Source: Pseudomonadota bacterium (lineage in GTDB: Bacteria; Pseudomonadota; Gammaproteobacteria; Burkholderiales; Rhodocyclaceae). From it: a stretch of DNA of 22,280 bases. Under the pieces are notes generated by a model. That model saw nothing but the letters and a program-made list of their open reading frames with translations. It did no database searches and was not told where the DNA came from. Shown here piece after piece: positions 15,670 through 22,280 of this stretch. Made by a program: the position numbers and the translations under genes. Position 1 is the stretch's first letter. Each line of letters opens with the position of its first letter. The stretch lies in the NCBI GenBank assembly GCA_021811225.1, contig JAJZPJ010000019.1:1-22280 (forward strand). Reading direction: 5' to 3'.

Positions 15670-16926
15670 TTATTCGGTTGCTCGTCTCGGGTACTTGCGC
15701 AGGACGTAATCGTCGATGATGGCGCGGAATTCGGCGGCGATGTTGTCGCCCTTCAAGGTCACGCTGCGCTCGCCATCGACATACACCGGCGCGACCGGAA
15801 TTTCCCCGGTTCCCGGCAGGCTGATGCCGATATCGGCGTGCTTGCTCTCGCCCGGGCCATTGACCACGCAGCCCATCACCGCCAGACTCATGTTTTCGAC
15901 GCCGACATGGTCAAGGCGCCAGACCGGCATCCGCTCGCGCACGTAGGACTGGATATCCTGCGCCAGTTCCTGGAAGGTGGTGCTGGTGGTTCTGCCGCAG
16001 CCGGGACAGGCGGCAACCAGCGGCGTGAAGGCGCGCAGACCCATGGTCTGCAGGATCTCCTGGGCGACGACGACCTCGCGGCTGCGCTCGCCGTCGGGCT
16101 CCGGCGTCAGGGACACGCGGATGGTGTCGCCGATGCCCTCCTGCAGCAGCACCGCGAGGGCCGCACTCGAAGCGACGATGCCCTTGGAGCCCATGCCCGC
16201 CTCGGTCAGCCCCAAGTGCAACGGATAATCGCTGCGGCCGGCCAGCTCGCGGTAGATACCGATCAGATCCTGGACGCCGGACACCTTGCACGACAGGACG
16301 ATGGCATTGCCGGGCAGGCCCAGTTCCTCGGCCCTCGCCGCGCTCTCCAGCGCCGAACTGATCATCGCCTCGCGCATCAGCGCGGTGGCATCCTGCGGCA
16401 CCGGCCGCCGTGCATTCTCGTCCATGATGCGGGCGAGCAGATCCTGGTCCAGGCTGCCCCAATTCACCCCTATCCGCACCGGCTTGTTGCAGCGGCAGGC
16501 GATCTCGATCAAGCGCGCGAATTGTTCGTCGCGCTTCTTTCCCTTGCCGACGTTGCCCGGATTGATACGCAGCTTGTCCAAGGCTTCGGCGCACGCCGGC
16601 ACCTCTTCGAGCAGCTTATGGCCGTTGAAATGGAAATCGCCGACCAGCGGCACTTCCAGATTCATCTTCAGCAACTGTTCGCGGATCTTCGGCACCGCCG
16701 CCGCTGCCTCGCGGGTATTCACCGTGACGCGGACGATCTCGGAACCGGCTCGGGCCAGTTGCGCCACCTGTCGCGCGGTACCGATTACATCGGCGGTGTC
16801 GGTGTTGGTCATCGATTGCACCACCACCGGCGCCTGCCCACCAACGGCGACCTTCCCCACCAGCACCTGCCGCGTACGGCGCCGGGCGAGCGGGCCAGTC
16901 GGGATCGAACGCTCCAGGGCATTCAT
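15670..16926 (-). CDS. ispG: 4-hydroxy-3-methylbut-2-en-1-yl diphosphate synthase (flavodoxin) IspG
   Basis: IspG carries out the next-to-last step of the MEP isoprenoid pathway, turning MEcPP into HMBPP with a 4Fe-4S cluster. The 418-residue protein has an N-terminal TIM barrel (VQSMTNTDTADV, VGDFHFNGH, LRINPGNVG) and a C-terminal cluster domain with ligands Cys307 and Cys310 (CPGCGRT), Cys353 and Glu360 (MGCVVNGPGES). It is longer than the E. coli enzyme (372), with much of the extra length between the cysteine pairs and before the cluster domain, as in other betaproteobacteria. The ATG at 16926 overlaps the rodZ stop as ATGA. Confidence 0.97.
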   Translation of the reverse strand: MNALERSIPTGPLARRRTRQVLVGKVAVGGQAPVVVQSMTNTDTADVIGTARQVAQLARAGSEIVRVTVNTREAAAAVPKIREQLLKMNLEVPLVGDFHFNGHKLLEEVPACAEALDKLRINPGNVGKGKKRDEQFARLIEIACRCNKPVRIGVNWGSLDQDLLARIMDENARRPVPQDATALMREAMISSALESAARAEELGLPGNAIVLSCKVSGVQDLIGIYRELAGRSDYPLHLGLTEAGMGSKGIVASSAALAVLLQEGIGDTIRVSLTPEPDGERSREVVVAQEILQTMGLRAFTPLVAACPGCGRTTSTTFQELAQDIQSYVRERMPVWRLDHVGVENMSLAVMGCVVNGPGESKHADIGISLPGTGEIPVAPVYVDGERSVTLKGDNIAAEFRAIIDDYVLRKYPRRATE

Positions 16927-17735
16927 TTGAGCGTGAGCCTGGCCACTTCGACCTTGGTGTACGGGCGCAAGTCGATCGTCTGATCACCGTACTGCAGTTG
17001 GACTGCGGAGGCATTGCCGATGACCAGATCGAAGGGCGGCGTACCGCTCACGACCTGACGCGTACCGGCCAGATTGTTCTGGGAGAAGATGGTCTTCTGG
17101 GTGGCATCCTTGACCTCGACCCAGGATTTGTCCTTGAACACGAAGATCAACTGACGGCTATCCGGGGCCGGCGCTGCGGCGACGCCCGGAACAGCAGGCG
17201 CCGGTTGTGGTGCAACCGGAACCGCAGGCCGCGCAAGCGGTGCGGGAACGACCGCCGGCGCCGGCTTCGGCTCGTCGGCGCCGCGGCTACCGCCCGGCCA
17301 ATTGAAATGGGTCGCGACCGCAACGGCGATGGCGGCTAGCGCCAGCAACAATGCCAGCATGGGAACGACGCTGCGCCGCTCGCCCGGCAGGGGTAAATGC
17401 GCGCCAGTGTCCTCCGGCGCGTGGACCCCGTCATCGATCGACGGCTTGTGCTTGCCGAGTATCGCCAGCAGCGGTTCGGCGTCGATCTGGAGCAGCTTGG
17501 CGTAGCTCCTGACGATGCCGCGCACGAAGGTGCTGCCCGGCAGCTTGCCGAAATCATCGCGCTCGATCGCCTCGATCTGCCGCGCACCGAACTTGATCGC
17601 CAGCGTCACCTCTTCGATCGACAGTCCGCGCGCCAGCCTGGCCTCGCGCAGACAAGCACCGAGCGAAAACGGCTCCGGCGGGACCGGCAGCTCCGTCTGG
17701 GATAGCGGCACGTGCGGGTCCGGCAGTTCGCTCAC
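16923..17735 (-). CDS. rodZ: RodZ-like cytoskeletal protein (helix-turn-helix, membrane helix, DUF4115)
   Basis: RodZ links MreB filaments to the cell-wall elongation machinery. The 270-residue protein has a Cro-like helix-turn-helix domain (about 23-92, FSLGACLREARLARGLSIEE), one membrane helix (about 123-144, VPMLALLLALAAIAVAVATHF), a Pro/Ala-rich periplasmic linker (about 153-190) and a DUF4115 beta domain (about 195-268, IFVFKDKSWVEVKDATQ). This order is diagnostic. Start is GTG at 17735, overlapping the pilW stop as GTGA. The ispG neighbour downstream is the classic rodZ-ispG pairing. Confidence 0.94.
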   Translation of the reverse strand: MSELPDPHVPLSQTELPVPPEPFSLGACLREARLARGLSIEEVTLAIKFGARQIEAIERDDFGKLPGSTFVRGIVRSYAKLLQIDAEPLLAILGKHKPSIDDGVHAPEDTGAHLPLPGERRSVVPMLALLLALAAIAVAVATHFNWPGGSRGADEPKPAPAVVPAPLARPAVPVAPQPAPAVPGVAAAPAPDSRQLIFVFKDKSWVEVKDATQKTIFSQNNLAGTRQVVSGTPPFDLVIGNASAVQLQYGDQTIDLRPYTKVEVARLTLK

Positions 17736-18520
17736 CGATACCGTCCCTGCAGCAAGCGCCGCGTCTGCGGTGAATCCGGAAACTTGCTGCGCAGTTGGGA
17801 AGCATAGCGCGCTTCGGCGGACCGGTCACCCAAGCCTCTCTCGGTACGAACCCCCAACCAGAGGATTTCGGCGGTGGGTTCGACCCGCCGGTTCAGGTCG
17901 TCGAGGTAGCGACGCGCATCAGTCAACCGCCCATGGCGGTAGGCGATGTCGGCGAGGAAGTACATCGCCCGGGCGTTGGCCGCATCGACACGCAGTGCCT
18001 TGAGGAAGTAGCCTTCGGCAGCCTCGTCGTCCTTCAGCCTGAGCGCGCAAATACCGGCGTTGGTGTAGGGCATGGTGGGCGTGGCGTAGAGAGGACTCTT
18101 GACTGCGGTCTGAAAGTACTTGAATGAAAGCTGCTCCCGCCCGGTCTGGCAGAGGAACCAGCCGAAACTGTTGTTGATTTCCGGGTCGGATGGAGCCAAG
18201 CTCAGGGCACGCTTGAAGCTCTGCTCGGCCAGGGCGTTCTCGCCTAGCTGCATACGCACCAACCCCATCAGGTTGTATGCCGGGGCATAACTGGCATCGG
18301 CAGAGATGGCCTGGTTCGCCTCGTCGAGCGCCACACTGGCGTTGCCACGGGAAAGGTACAGCCCCCCCAGTTCGGTGTGCACCTTGGCCCTTTGACCGGC
18401 TTCGGTGGTCATCGTCTGCTGCGATACCGGTTCTCCGAGCTGCTGCGACAGGTGGGGGTTGCCGGCGCAACCCGCCAGCAAAACGGCCGCTGCGGCGGCG
18501 AGGAATACGCTGCGCCTCAT
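17732..18520 (-). CDS. pilW: Type IV pilus biogenesis/stability lipoprotein PilW (PilF)
   Basis: The 262-residue protein is a lipoprotein with lipobox LLAGC (Cys18) followed by Ala, then a set of TPR helices from about residue 43 to 240 (AKVHTELGGLYLSRGNASVA, PAYNLMGLVRMQLGENALAE, PYTNAGICALRLKDDEAAEG). The family is the pilotin that helps PilQ secretin assemble in the outer membrane for type IV pili. It sits between rlmN and rodZ, as in many pilus-bearing proteobacteria. Start ATG overlaps the rlmN stop as ATGA. A general TPR lipoprotein role cannot be excluded from sequence alone, but the context favours PilW. Confidence 0.9.
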   Translation of the reverse strand: MRRSVFLAAAAAVLLAGCAGNPHLSQQLGEPVSQQTMTTEAGQRAKVHTELGGLYLSRGNASVALDEANQAISADASYAPAYNLMGLVRMQLGENALAEQSFKRALSLAPSDPEINNSFGWFLCQTGREQLSFKYFQTAVKSPLYATPTMPYTNAGICALRLKDDEAAEGYFLKALRVDAANARAMYFLADIAYRHGRLTDARRYLDDLNRRVEPTAEILWLGVRTERGLGDRSAEARYASQLRSKFPDSPQTRRLLQGRYR

Positions 18521-19608
18521 TGCGTCAGATCCAAAATGGGGGACGATTTCAGGATGCGTCGCGAGCGATCCAGGATCTGGCCGGCCAACTGGCCGCAGGC
18601 GGCATCGATATCGTCGCCGCGCGTCTTGCGCGTGGTCGTGACGATCCCAGCGGCGATCAGGATTTCGGCGAAACGACGGACGCGCTCGGGCTTGGAACTG
18701 CGGAAGCCGGATTTCGGGAATGGGTTGAACGGGATCAGATTGAACTTGCAGGGCACATCGCGCGTGAGCCGCAGCAATTCGCGCGCGTCTGCATCGCGGT
18801 CATTGACGCCGTCGAGCATCACGTATTCGAAGGTGACGAAATCGCGCGGCGCCGCGGTCAGATAGCGGCGGCAGGCGGCCATCAGCTCCTCGAGCGGATA
18901 CTTGCGATTGATCGGCACCAGGCGGTCGCGGAGCGCGTCGTTGGACGCGTGCAGGGATACGGCCAGCGCCACAGGACATTGCTCGCGTAGCCGATCCATC
19001 GCCGGTACGATGCCCGAGGTCGATAGCGTCACGCGCCGACGCGACAGTCCGTAGGCATTGTCATCGAGCATCAGACGCAGCGCAACGACAACGTTGTCCA
19101 GATTGGCGAGCGGCTCACCCATGCCCATCAACACGACATTGCTGATGATCCGCTCGCCCTTCGGGTCGAAGTCCAGCGTCTTATTGACCTGCCAGAGCTG
19201 GCCGATGATCTCGGCCACCGTCAGATTGCGATTGAAACCCTGCTTGCCGGTGGAGCAGAAGGCACAGTCGAGCGCGCAACCGGCCTGGGTAGAGATGCAC
19301 AACGTACCGCGCTGGTCTTCGGGGATGAACACCGTCTCGACCGCGTTGCCGCGGCCGACATCGAACAGGAACTTGCGCGTACCGTCCTCCGACAATCGAT
19401 CGCTGATCAAGGTTGGGGGCGTCACGCAGGAAACCGCGGCAAGCTTCTCGCGCAGAGTCTTGGCAACGTCGGTCATGCGCGAGAAATCGGCCTCCCCGAA
19501 ATGATGCAACCAGCGCAGCAGTTGCTTGGCGCGGAACGGTTTTTCGCCCAACTGGGCGAAAAATTCGGTCAGGCCGGTGGCATCGAGATCGAGGAGATTG
19601 ACGGTCAT
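18517..19608 (-). CDS. rlmN: Dual-specificity RNA methyltransferase RlmN
   Basis: RlmN is a radical SAM enzyme that makes 2-methyladenosine at A2503 of 23S rRNA and A37 of some tRNAs. The 363-residue protein has the CxxxCxxC cluster motif at Cys111, Cys115 and Cys118 (CALDCAFC), the GEP motif in LMGMGEPLANLDNV, and the methyl-carrying Cys338 in DIDAACGQL. N-terminal RlmN domain starts LLDLDATGLTEFF. The ATG at 19608 is used, with the ndk stop 3 bases upstream; a TTG one codon before is possible. It overlaps pilW by 4 bases. Confidence 0.97.
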   Translation of the reverse strand: MTVNLLDLDATGLTEFFAQLGEKPFRAKQLLRWLHHFGEADFSRMTDVAKTLREKLAAVSCVTPPTLISDRLSEDGTRKFLFDVGRGNAVETVFIPEDQRGTLCISTQAGCALDCAFCSTGKQGFNRNLTVAEIIGQLWQVNKTLDFDPKGERIISNVVLMGMGEPLANLDNVVVALRLMLDDNAYGLSRRRVTLSTSGIVPAMDRLREQCPVALAVSLHASNDALRDRLVPINRKYPLEELMAACRRYLTAAPRDFVTFEYVMLDGVNDRDADARELLRLTRDVPCKFNLIPFNPFPKSGFRSSKPERVRRFAEILIAAGIVTTTRKTRGDDIDAACGQLAGQILDRSRRILKSSPILDLTQ

Positions 19609-19611
19609 CAA

Positions 19612-20037
19612 TTAACGCGAATAGATATTCAACGCCGGGAAGAAATAGGCGATTTCGATCGCGGCCGTCTCGGGGCCGTCGGAACCGTGCACCGCGTTGG
19701 CATCGATGCTCTCGGCGAAGTCTGCCCGGATCGTACCGGGTGCGGCCTTCTTTGGATCAGTCGCACCCATCAACTCGCGGTTCTTGGCGATAGCGCCCTC
19801 GCCTTCGAGCACCTGCGCCATGACCGGTCCGGAGATCATGAACTCGACCAGATCCTTGAAGAACGGCCGCTCACGATGCACCGCGTAAAAGCCTTCGGCT
19901 TCGCGACGCGACAGATGCACCATACGGGCAGCGATAACCTTGAGACCATTGGTCTCGAAACGTGAGTAGATCTTACCGATGACATTCTTGGCCACTGCAT
20001 CGGGTTTGATCATGGAAAACGTGCGTTCAACAGCCAT
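19612..20037 (-). CDS. ndk: Nucleoside diphosphate kinase
   Basis: The 141-residue enzyme passes the terminal phosphate from ATP to other nucleoside diphosphates through a phosphohistidine. It begins AVERTFSMIKPDAVAKN and holds the active site NAVHGSD with His117, plus the ATP-binding RPFFKDLVEFM segment. Length is the normal one. A GGAGA lies six bases before the ATG. The 74-base gap from tilS is AT-rich and may contain a separate promoter, though I could not pick out good boxes. rlmN follows after 3 bases. Confidence 0.98.
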   Translation of the reverse strand: MAVERTFSMIKPDAVAKNVIGKIYSRFETNGLKVIAARMVHLSRREAEGFYAVHRERPFFKDLVEFMISGPVMAQVLEGEGAIAKNRELMGATDPKKAAPGTIRADFAESIDANAVHGSDGPETAAIEIAYFFPALNIYSR

Positions 20038-20111
20038 CCAGTTTCTCCAAAGTTGGTAATACAGAAGATGATTCTCGGAAAAAGTTCAGCGAATCGGGCT
20101 AACTTTGTATT

Positions 20112-21146
20112 TTATCGCAATTTTCGGCTGAGCTCCGGCGATTTTGGCGGCACAGTCCTTAAACCAGTGGAAGCGCTGAGATATACCTTGCCCCGGTGGC
20201 GATAAAGTCGAGTCTCACCGAAGGCAATGGACGGATGACGGTCGGGTCTTGCCTGCTTCAATTGCCGTAAGGCTTCTACCAACCGCTGCTCGCTGGGAAT
20301 CTGAATGCCGTGCTGGGTGAGAAGAAAGCGCAGCAGGTTCCGGCCGCGTTCCTCGGACAAGCCCATCAGGCTAGCGAGCGGTAAGGGGAAACGCGGCGGC
20401 TGATCGGCTAGATCGCTACGCGCCAATTCATCGAGCAAGGCGCCCGCCTCGGCAAAGCGCGACGCCGCCGCTGCGAGCTTCTGTTCTGCTGCCGGAAAGC
20501 GCGACGCCAGCAGCGGCACGACCTCATGGCGCAGGAAGTTGCGCGAGAAAGCGGTGTCGTGGTTGCTCTCGTCATCGACCCAGGCAAGCTCCCGCCTCTC
20601 GAGATAAGTTTCGATCGCCTTTCTGGACAGGGTCAGCAACGGACGAAGCAGGGAACCGCCTTCCTGTAATCGTCTCGCTTCCGGCATTCCTGCGGCGCCG
20701 TTCAGACCGGCCCCGCGCATCAGGTTAAACAACAGCGTCTCGGCCTGGTCGCCGCTATGATGGGCAACCGCCAGCCAGTCCGCGTCGCAGCACGCCAGCG
20801 CCCGGTAACGGCATTCACGTGCCGCCGCCTCGAGGCCCTCAGGCGCATCGCGCGGCACCTCAACGTGATGCACCGTCAGTGGAATGCCGGCATCGGCGCA
20901 ATAACGCCGGCAGAATGCTTCCCAGGAAGCGGCTTGGGGACTCAGATGATGGTTGACGTGGCTAGCGGACAGTACGAAGAGAAACTCTGCCTGAAGCGCG
21001 CGCAGAGCATCGAGCAGGGCAAGCGAATCGCGACCGCCTGAAAATCCCACAACGATAGCCTGATGCAGTTGAAGGTGGCGGCGCAGGCAAGCCGCTACGG
21101 CCGCTAATAGCGGTTCAGTTGAGCCGCTGTTCCTTGAACTTGCCAT
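20112..21146 (-). CDS. tilS: tRNA(Ile)-lysidine synthase TilS, short form
   Basis: TilS modifies C34 of the tRNA-Ile CAU anticodon to lysidine so that it reads AUA. The 344-residue protein has the PP-loop SGGRDS at 36-41 within VVGFSGGRDSLALL, the HHSGDQAETLLFNLMRGAG segment, SNHDTAFSRNFLRHEVVP, and the first C-terminal domain ending RLYRHRGKVYLS. The usual proteobacterial enzyme is about 430 residues; the last TilS_C domain is missing and replaced by about 20 unrelated residues. Only 74 bases separate the stop from ndk, too little for a frameshifted remnant of that domain. Start ATG lies 32 bases inside accA; no better start is visible before the PP-loop. Confidence 0.93.
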   Translation of the reverse strand: MASSRNSGSTEPLLAAVAACLRRHLQLHQAIVVGFSGGRDSLALLDALRALQAEFLFVLSASHVNHHLSPQAASWEAFCRRYCADAGIPLTVHHVEVPRDAPEGLEAAARECRYRALACCDADWLAVAHHSGDQAETLLFNLMRGAGLNGAAGMPEARRLQEGGSLLRPLLTLSRKAIETYLERRELAWVDDESNHDTAFSRNFLRHEVVPLLASRFPAAEQKLAAAASRFAEAGALLDELARSDLADQPPRFPLPLASLMGLSEERGRNLLRFLLTQHGIQIPSEQRLVEALRQLKQARPDRHPSIAFGETRLYRHRGKVYLSASTGLRTVPPKSPELSRKLR

Positions 21147-22083
21147 AGCTCATCAGCCGCTCGAAACGACGCTCGACCAGTTCCGACGCGGGCAGTTCGG
21201 CAAGTTGCCGCAGCACATCCTGCAGAGCCTTCTTGAGGGATCCCGCCATGGTCTTGGGATTGCGGTGAGCGCCGCCAAGGGGCTCAGTGACGACGCGGTC
21301 GATCAAGCCCAGGGTCTTCAGCCGGACCGCAGTGATTGCCATGGACTCGGCGGCGTCGCTGGCGTTTTCGGCGCTCTTCCAGAGAATGGAGGCACACCCT
21401 TCGGGCGAAATTACCGAATAGGTCGCGTATTGCAGCATCAACAGCGCATCGCCGACCGCGATCGCCAGCGCCCCCCCCGATCCTCCTTCGCCAATCACGG
21501 TACAAATTATCGGCACCTTGAGTTCCGCCATAATCAGCAGATTGCGGCCGATCGCTTCGGATTGGCCGCGCTCTTCGGCATCAATGCCCGGATAAGCGCC
21601 GGGCGTGTCGACGAAGGTAAACACCGGTATGCCGAACTTCTCGGCCAAGCGCATCAAACGCAAGGCCTTGCGATAACCCTCGGGTCTGGGCATACCGAAA
21701 TTGCGAAATATTTTCTCCTTGGTGTCGCGTCCCTTCTGGTGACCGATCACCATCACCGGCTGGCCATTGAAGCGGGCCAGACCACCGACGATAGCCCGAT
21801 CGTCGGCATAGCTGCGATCGCCATGCAGTTCCTGGAAGTCGGTGAATATCTGCGCTACGTAATCAAGGGTGTAGGGGCGCTGCGGATGACGCGCCACCTG
21901 AGCGATCTGCCAAGGGGTCAGTTTGGCATAAATATCCTTGGTCAGACTCTGGCTCTTGCCATCGAGCTTGCCGATTTCCTCGGAAATATCCACCGCCGAA
22001 TCATCCTGAGCGAAACGCAGAGCTTCAATCTTCGCTTCCAGTTCGGCTATGGGTTGTTCGAAATCGAGAAAGGTGGTCTTCAT
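21115..22083 (-). CDS. accA: Acetyl-CoA carboxylase carboxyltransferase subunit alpha
   Basis: AccA pairs with AccD to move the carboxyl group from biotin to acetyl-CoA, making malonyl-CoA for fatty acid synthesis. The 322-residue protein starts MKTTFLDFEQPIAELEAKIE, the usual N-terminus, and has FVDTPGAYPGIDAEERGQ, the oxyanion-hole region GEGGSGGALAI (198-208) and SPEGCASILW (226-235). Length is standard. I chose ATG 22083 by family similarity; ATG 22089, two codons upstream, is also open, and neither has a clear Shine-Dalgarno. It is the first gene of the minus-strand block and overlaps tilS by 32 bases. A 7-base inverted repeat and a candidate promoter lie just upstream. Confidence 0.97.
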   Translation of the reverse strand: MKTTFLDFEQPIAELEAKIEALRFAQDDSAVDISEEIGKLDGKSQSLTKDIYAKLTPWQIAQVARHPQRPYTLDYVAQIFTDFQELHGDRSYADDRAIVGGLARFNGQPVMVIGHQKGRDTKEKIFRNFGMPRPEGYRKALRLMRLAEKFGIPVFTFVDTPGAYPGIDAEERGQSEAIGRNLLIMAELKVPIICTVIGEGGSGGALAIAVGDALLMLQYATYSVISPEGCASILWKSAENASDAAESMAITAVRLKTLGLIDRVVTEPLGGAHRNPKTMAGSLKKALQDVLRQLAELPASELVERRFERLMSYGKFKEQRLN

Positions 22084-22090
22084 CGGCATG

Positions 22091-22107
22091 GCATCTGCAA
22101 CAGATGC
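22091..22107 (-). repeat. Perfect 7-base inverted repeat in the accA leader
   Basis: GCATCTG and CAGATGC are separated by three bases and end one base before the upstream ATG (22089) of accA. In RNA this gives a 7-base stem with a 3-base loop. It overlaps the predicted transcription start, so it could act as a 5'-terminal RNA hairpin or as a DNA operator; neither is shown. Confidence 0.6.
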
Positions 22108-22111
22108 AGGT

Positions 22112-22119
22112 ATTTTACA
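22112..22119 (-). promoter_or_regulatory. Candidate extended -10 element for accA
   Basis: On the minus strand TGTAAAAT (22119-22112) is an extended -10 with one mismatch in the hexamer. The best upstream -35 is weak (TTAATC, 16 bases away). Transcription would start near 22105. The element lies between the rRNA terminator and accA, where a promoter is expected. Confidence 0.45.
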
Positions 22120-22162
22120 GGATCGGACTGAAGGATTAAGGAATATCGTCGTCGCAGAAACG

Positions 22163-22188
22163 CCAAAGCCCTCTTACGAGGGCTTTGG
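22163..22188 (-). terminator. rRNA operon terminator downstream of 5S rRNA
   Basis: CCAAAGCCCTC and GAGGGCTTTGG form a perfect 11-base stem around a 4-base loop. It lies about 10 bases past the 5S 3' end on the same strand and is followed by only a short T-containing stretch (CGTTTCT). Position and stem strength make it the likely end of the rRNA operon, insulating accA from rRNA transcription. Confidence 0.85.
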
Positions 22189-22198
22189 TTTGAGGGGG

Positions 22199-22280
22199 GT
22201 CTGGCGCTGACCTACTTTCACAGGCGAGAAGCCTACTATCATTGGCGCGGAGGTGTTTCACGGTCCTGTTCGGGATGGGA
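22199..22280 (-). rRNA. rrf: 5S ribosomal RNA, 3' part (cut by window edge)
   Basis: The minus strand reads CCCATCCCGAACAGGACCGTGA, then the segments CGCGCCAATGATAGTAGG and GTGAAAGTAGGTCAGCGCC, all typical of bacterial 5S rRNA. About 82 of the usual 115 or so bases are present; the 5' third lies beyond the right edge. The exact 3' end near 22199 is estimated from where pairing with the 5' strand should stop. It marks the end of an rRNA operon whose 23S and 16S genes should follow outside the window. Confidence 0.95.

Noticed and set aside
20038..20111. Frameshift remnant of the TilS C-terminal domain
   Set aside because: I read this 74-base gap in all minus-strand frames; it is too short and shows no residues like TilS_C.
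1..22280. Mobile elements, CRISPR arrays or defence genes
   Set aside because: No regularly spaced repeats, integrase, transposase or nuclease-toxin genes were seen; apart from the catabolic-type pair at the left edge, the genes are core functions in a conserved order.

Overview
The window is a GC-rich stretch of a bacterial chromosome, almost certainly from a betaproteobacterium (Rhodocyclales or a near relative is my guess; family placement is inference). The clues are the order der-hfq-hflX-hflK-hflC-DUF2065-hisZ-purA, a separate HisZ subunit, the pair rnr-rlmB, and the order ndk-rlmN-pilW-rodZ-ispG-hisS-yfgM-bamB-der. I see no integrase, transposase, CRISPR array, toxin-antitoxin pair or other sign of mobile DNA.

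Layout from left to right. Positions 1-311 hold the N-terminus of an acyl-CoA dehydrogenase on the minus strand, cut by the window edge. It is divergent from a zinc-free quinone oxidoreductase on the plus strand (594-1571). The quinone oxidoreductase converges with the rlmB/rnr pair on the minus strand (1595-4604). A plus-strand tRNA-Leu(CAG) with a clear stringent-type promoter sits at 4649-4733 and is followed by a bidirectional terminator. From 4784 to 22083 all 18 genes lie on the minus strand; in transcription order they are accA, tilS, ndk, rlmN, pilW, rodZ, ispG, hisS, yfgM, bamB, der, hfq, hflX, hflK, hflC, a DUF2065 gene, hisZ and purA. Many junctions are 1-4 base start/stop overlaps, which suggests translational coupling. 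At the right edge lie the terminator and the 3' end of a 5S rRNA gene, so an rRNA operon on the minus strand ends just upstream of accA.

The block mixes core functions: fatty acid synthesis (accA), tRNA and rRNA modification (tilS, rlmN), nucleotide supply (ndk, purA), isoprenoid synthesis (ispG), histidine charging and synthesis (hisS, hisZ), ribosome assembly or rescue (der, hflX), RNA regulation (hfq), envelope assembly (bamB, yfgM, rodZ, pilW) and membrane proteolysis control (hflK/hflC). The separate rnr-rlmB pair adds RNA decay and 23S methylation.

I found no convincing undescribed system. The points most worth a second look are local: a TilS that ends without its usual last C-terminal domain, a tRNA promoter whose -35 box overlaps the TTG start codon of rnr on the other strand, and a perfect inverted repeat at the predicted transcription start of accA. 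All start choices are from sequence reading only.
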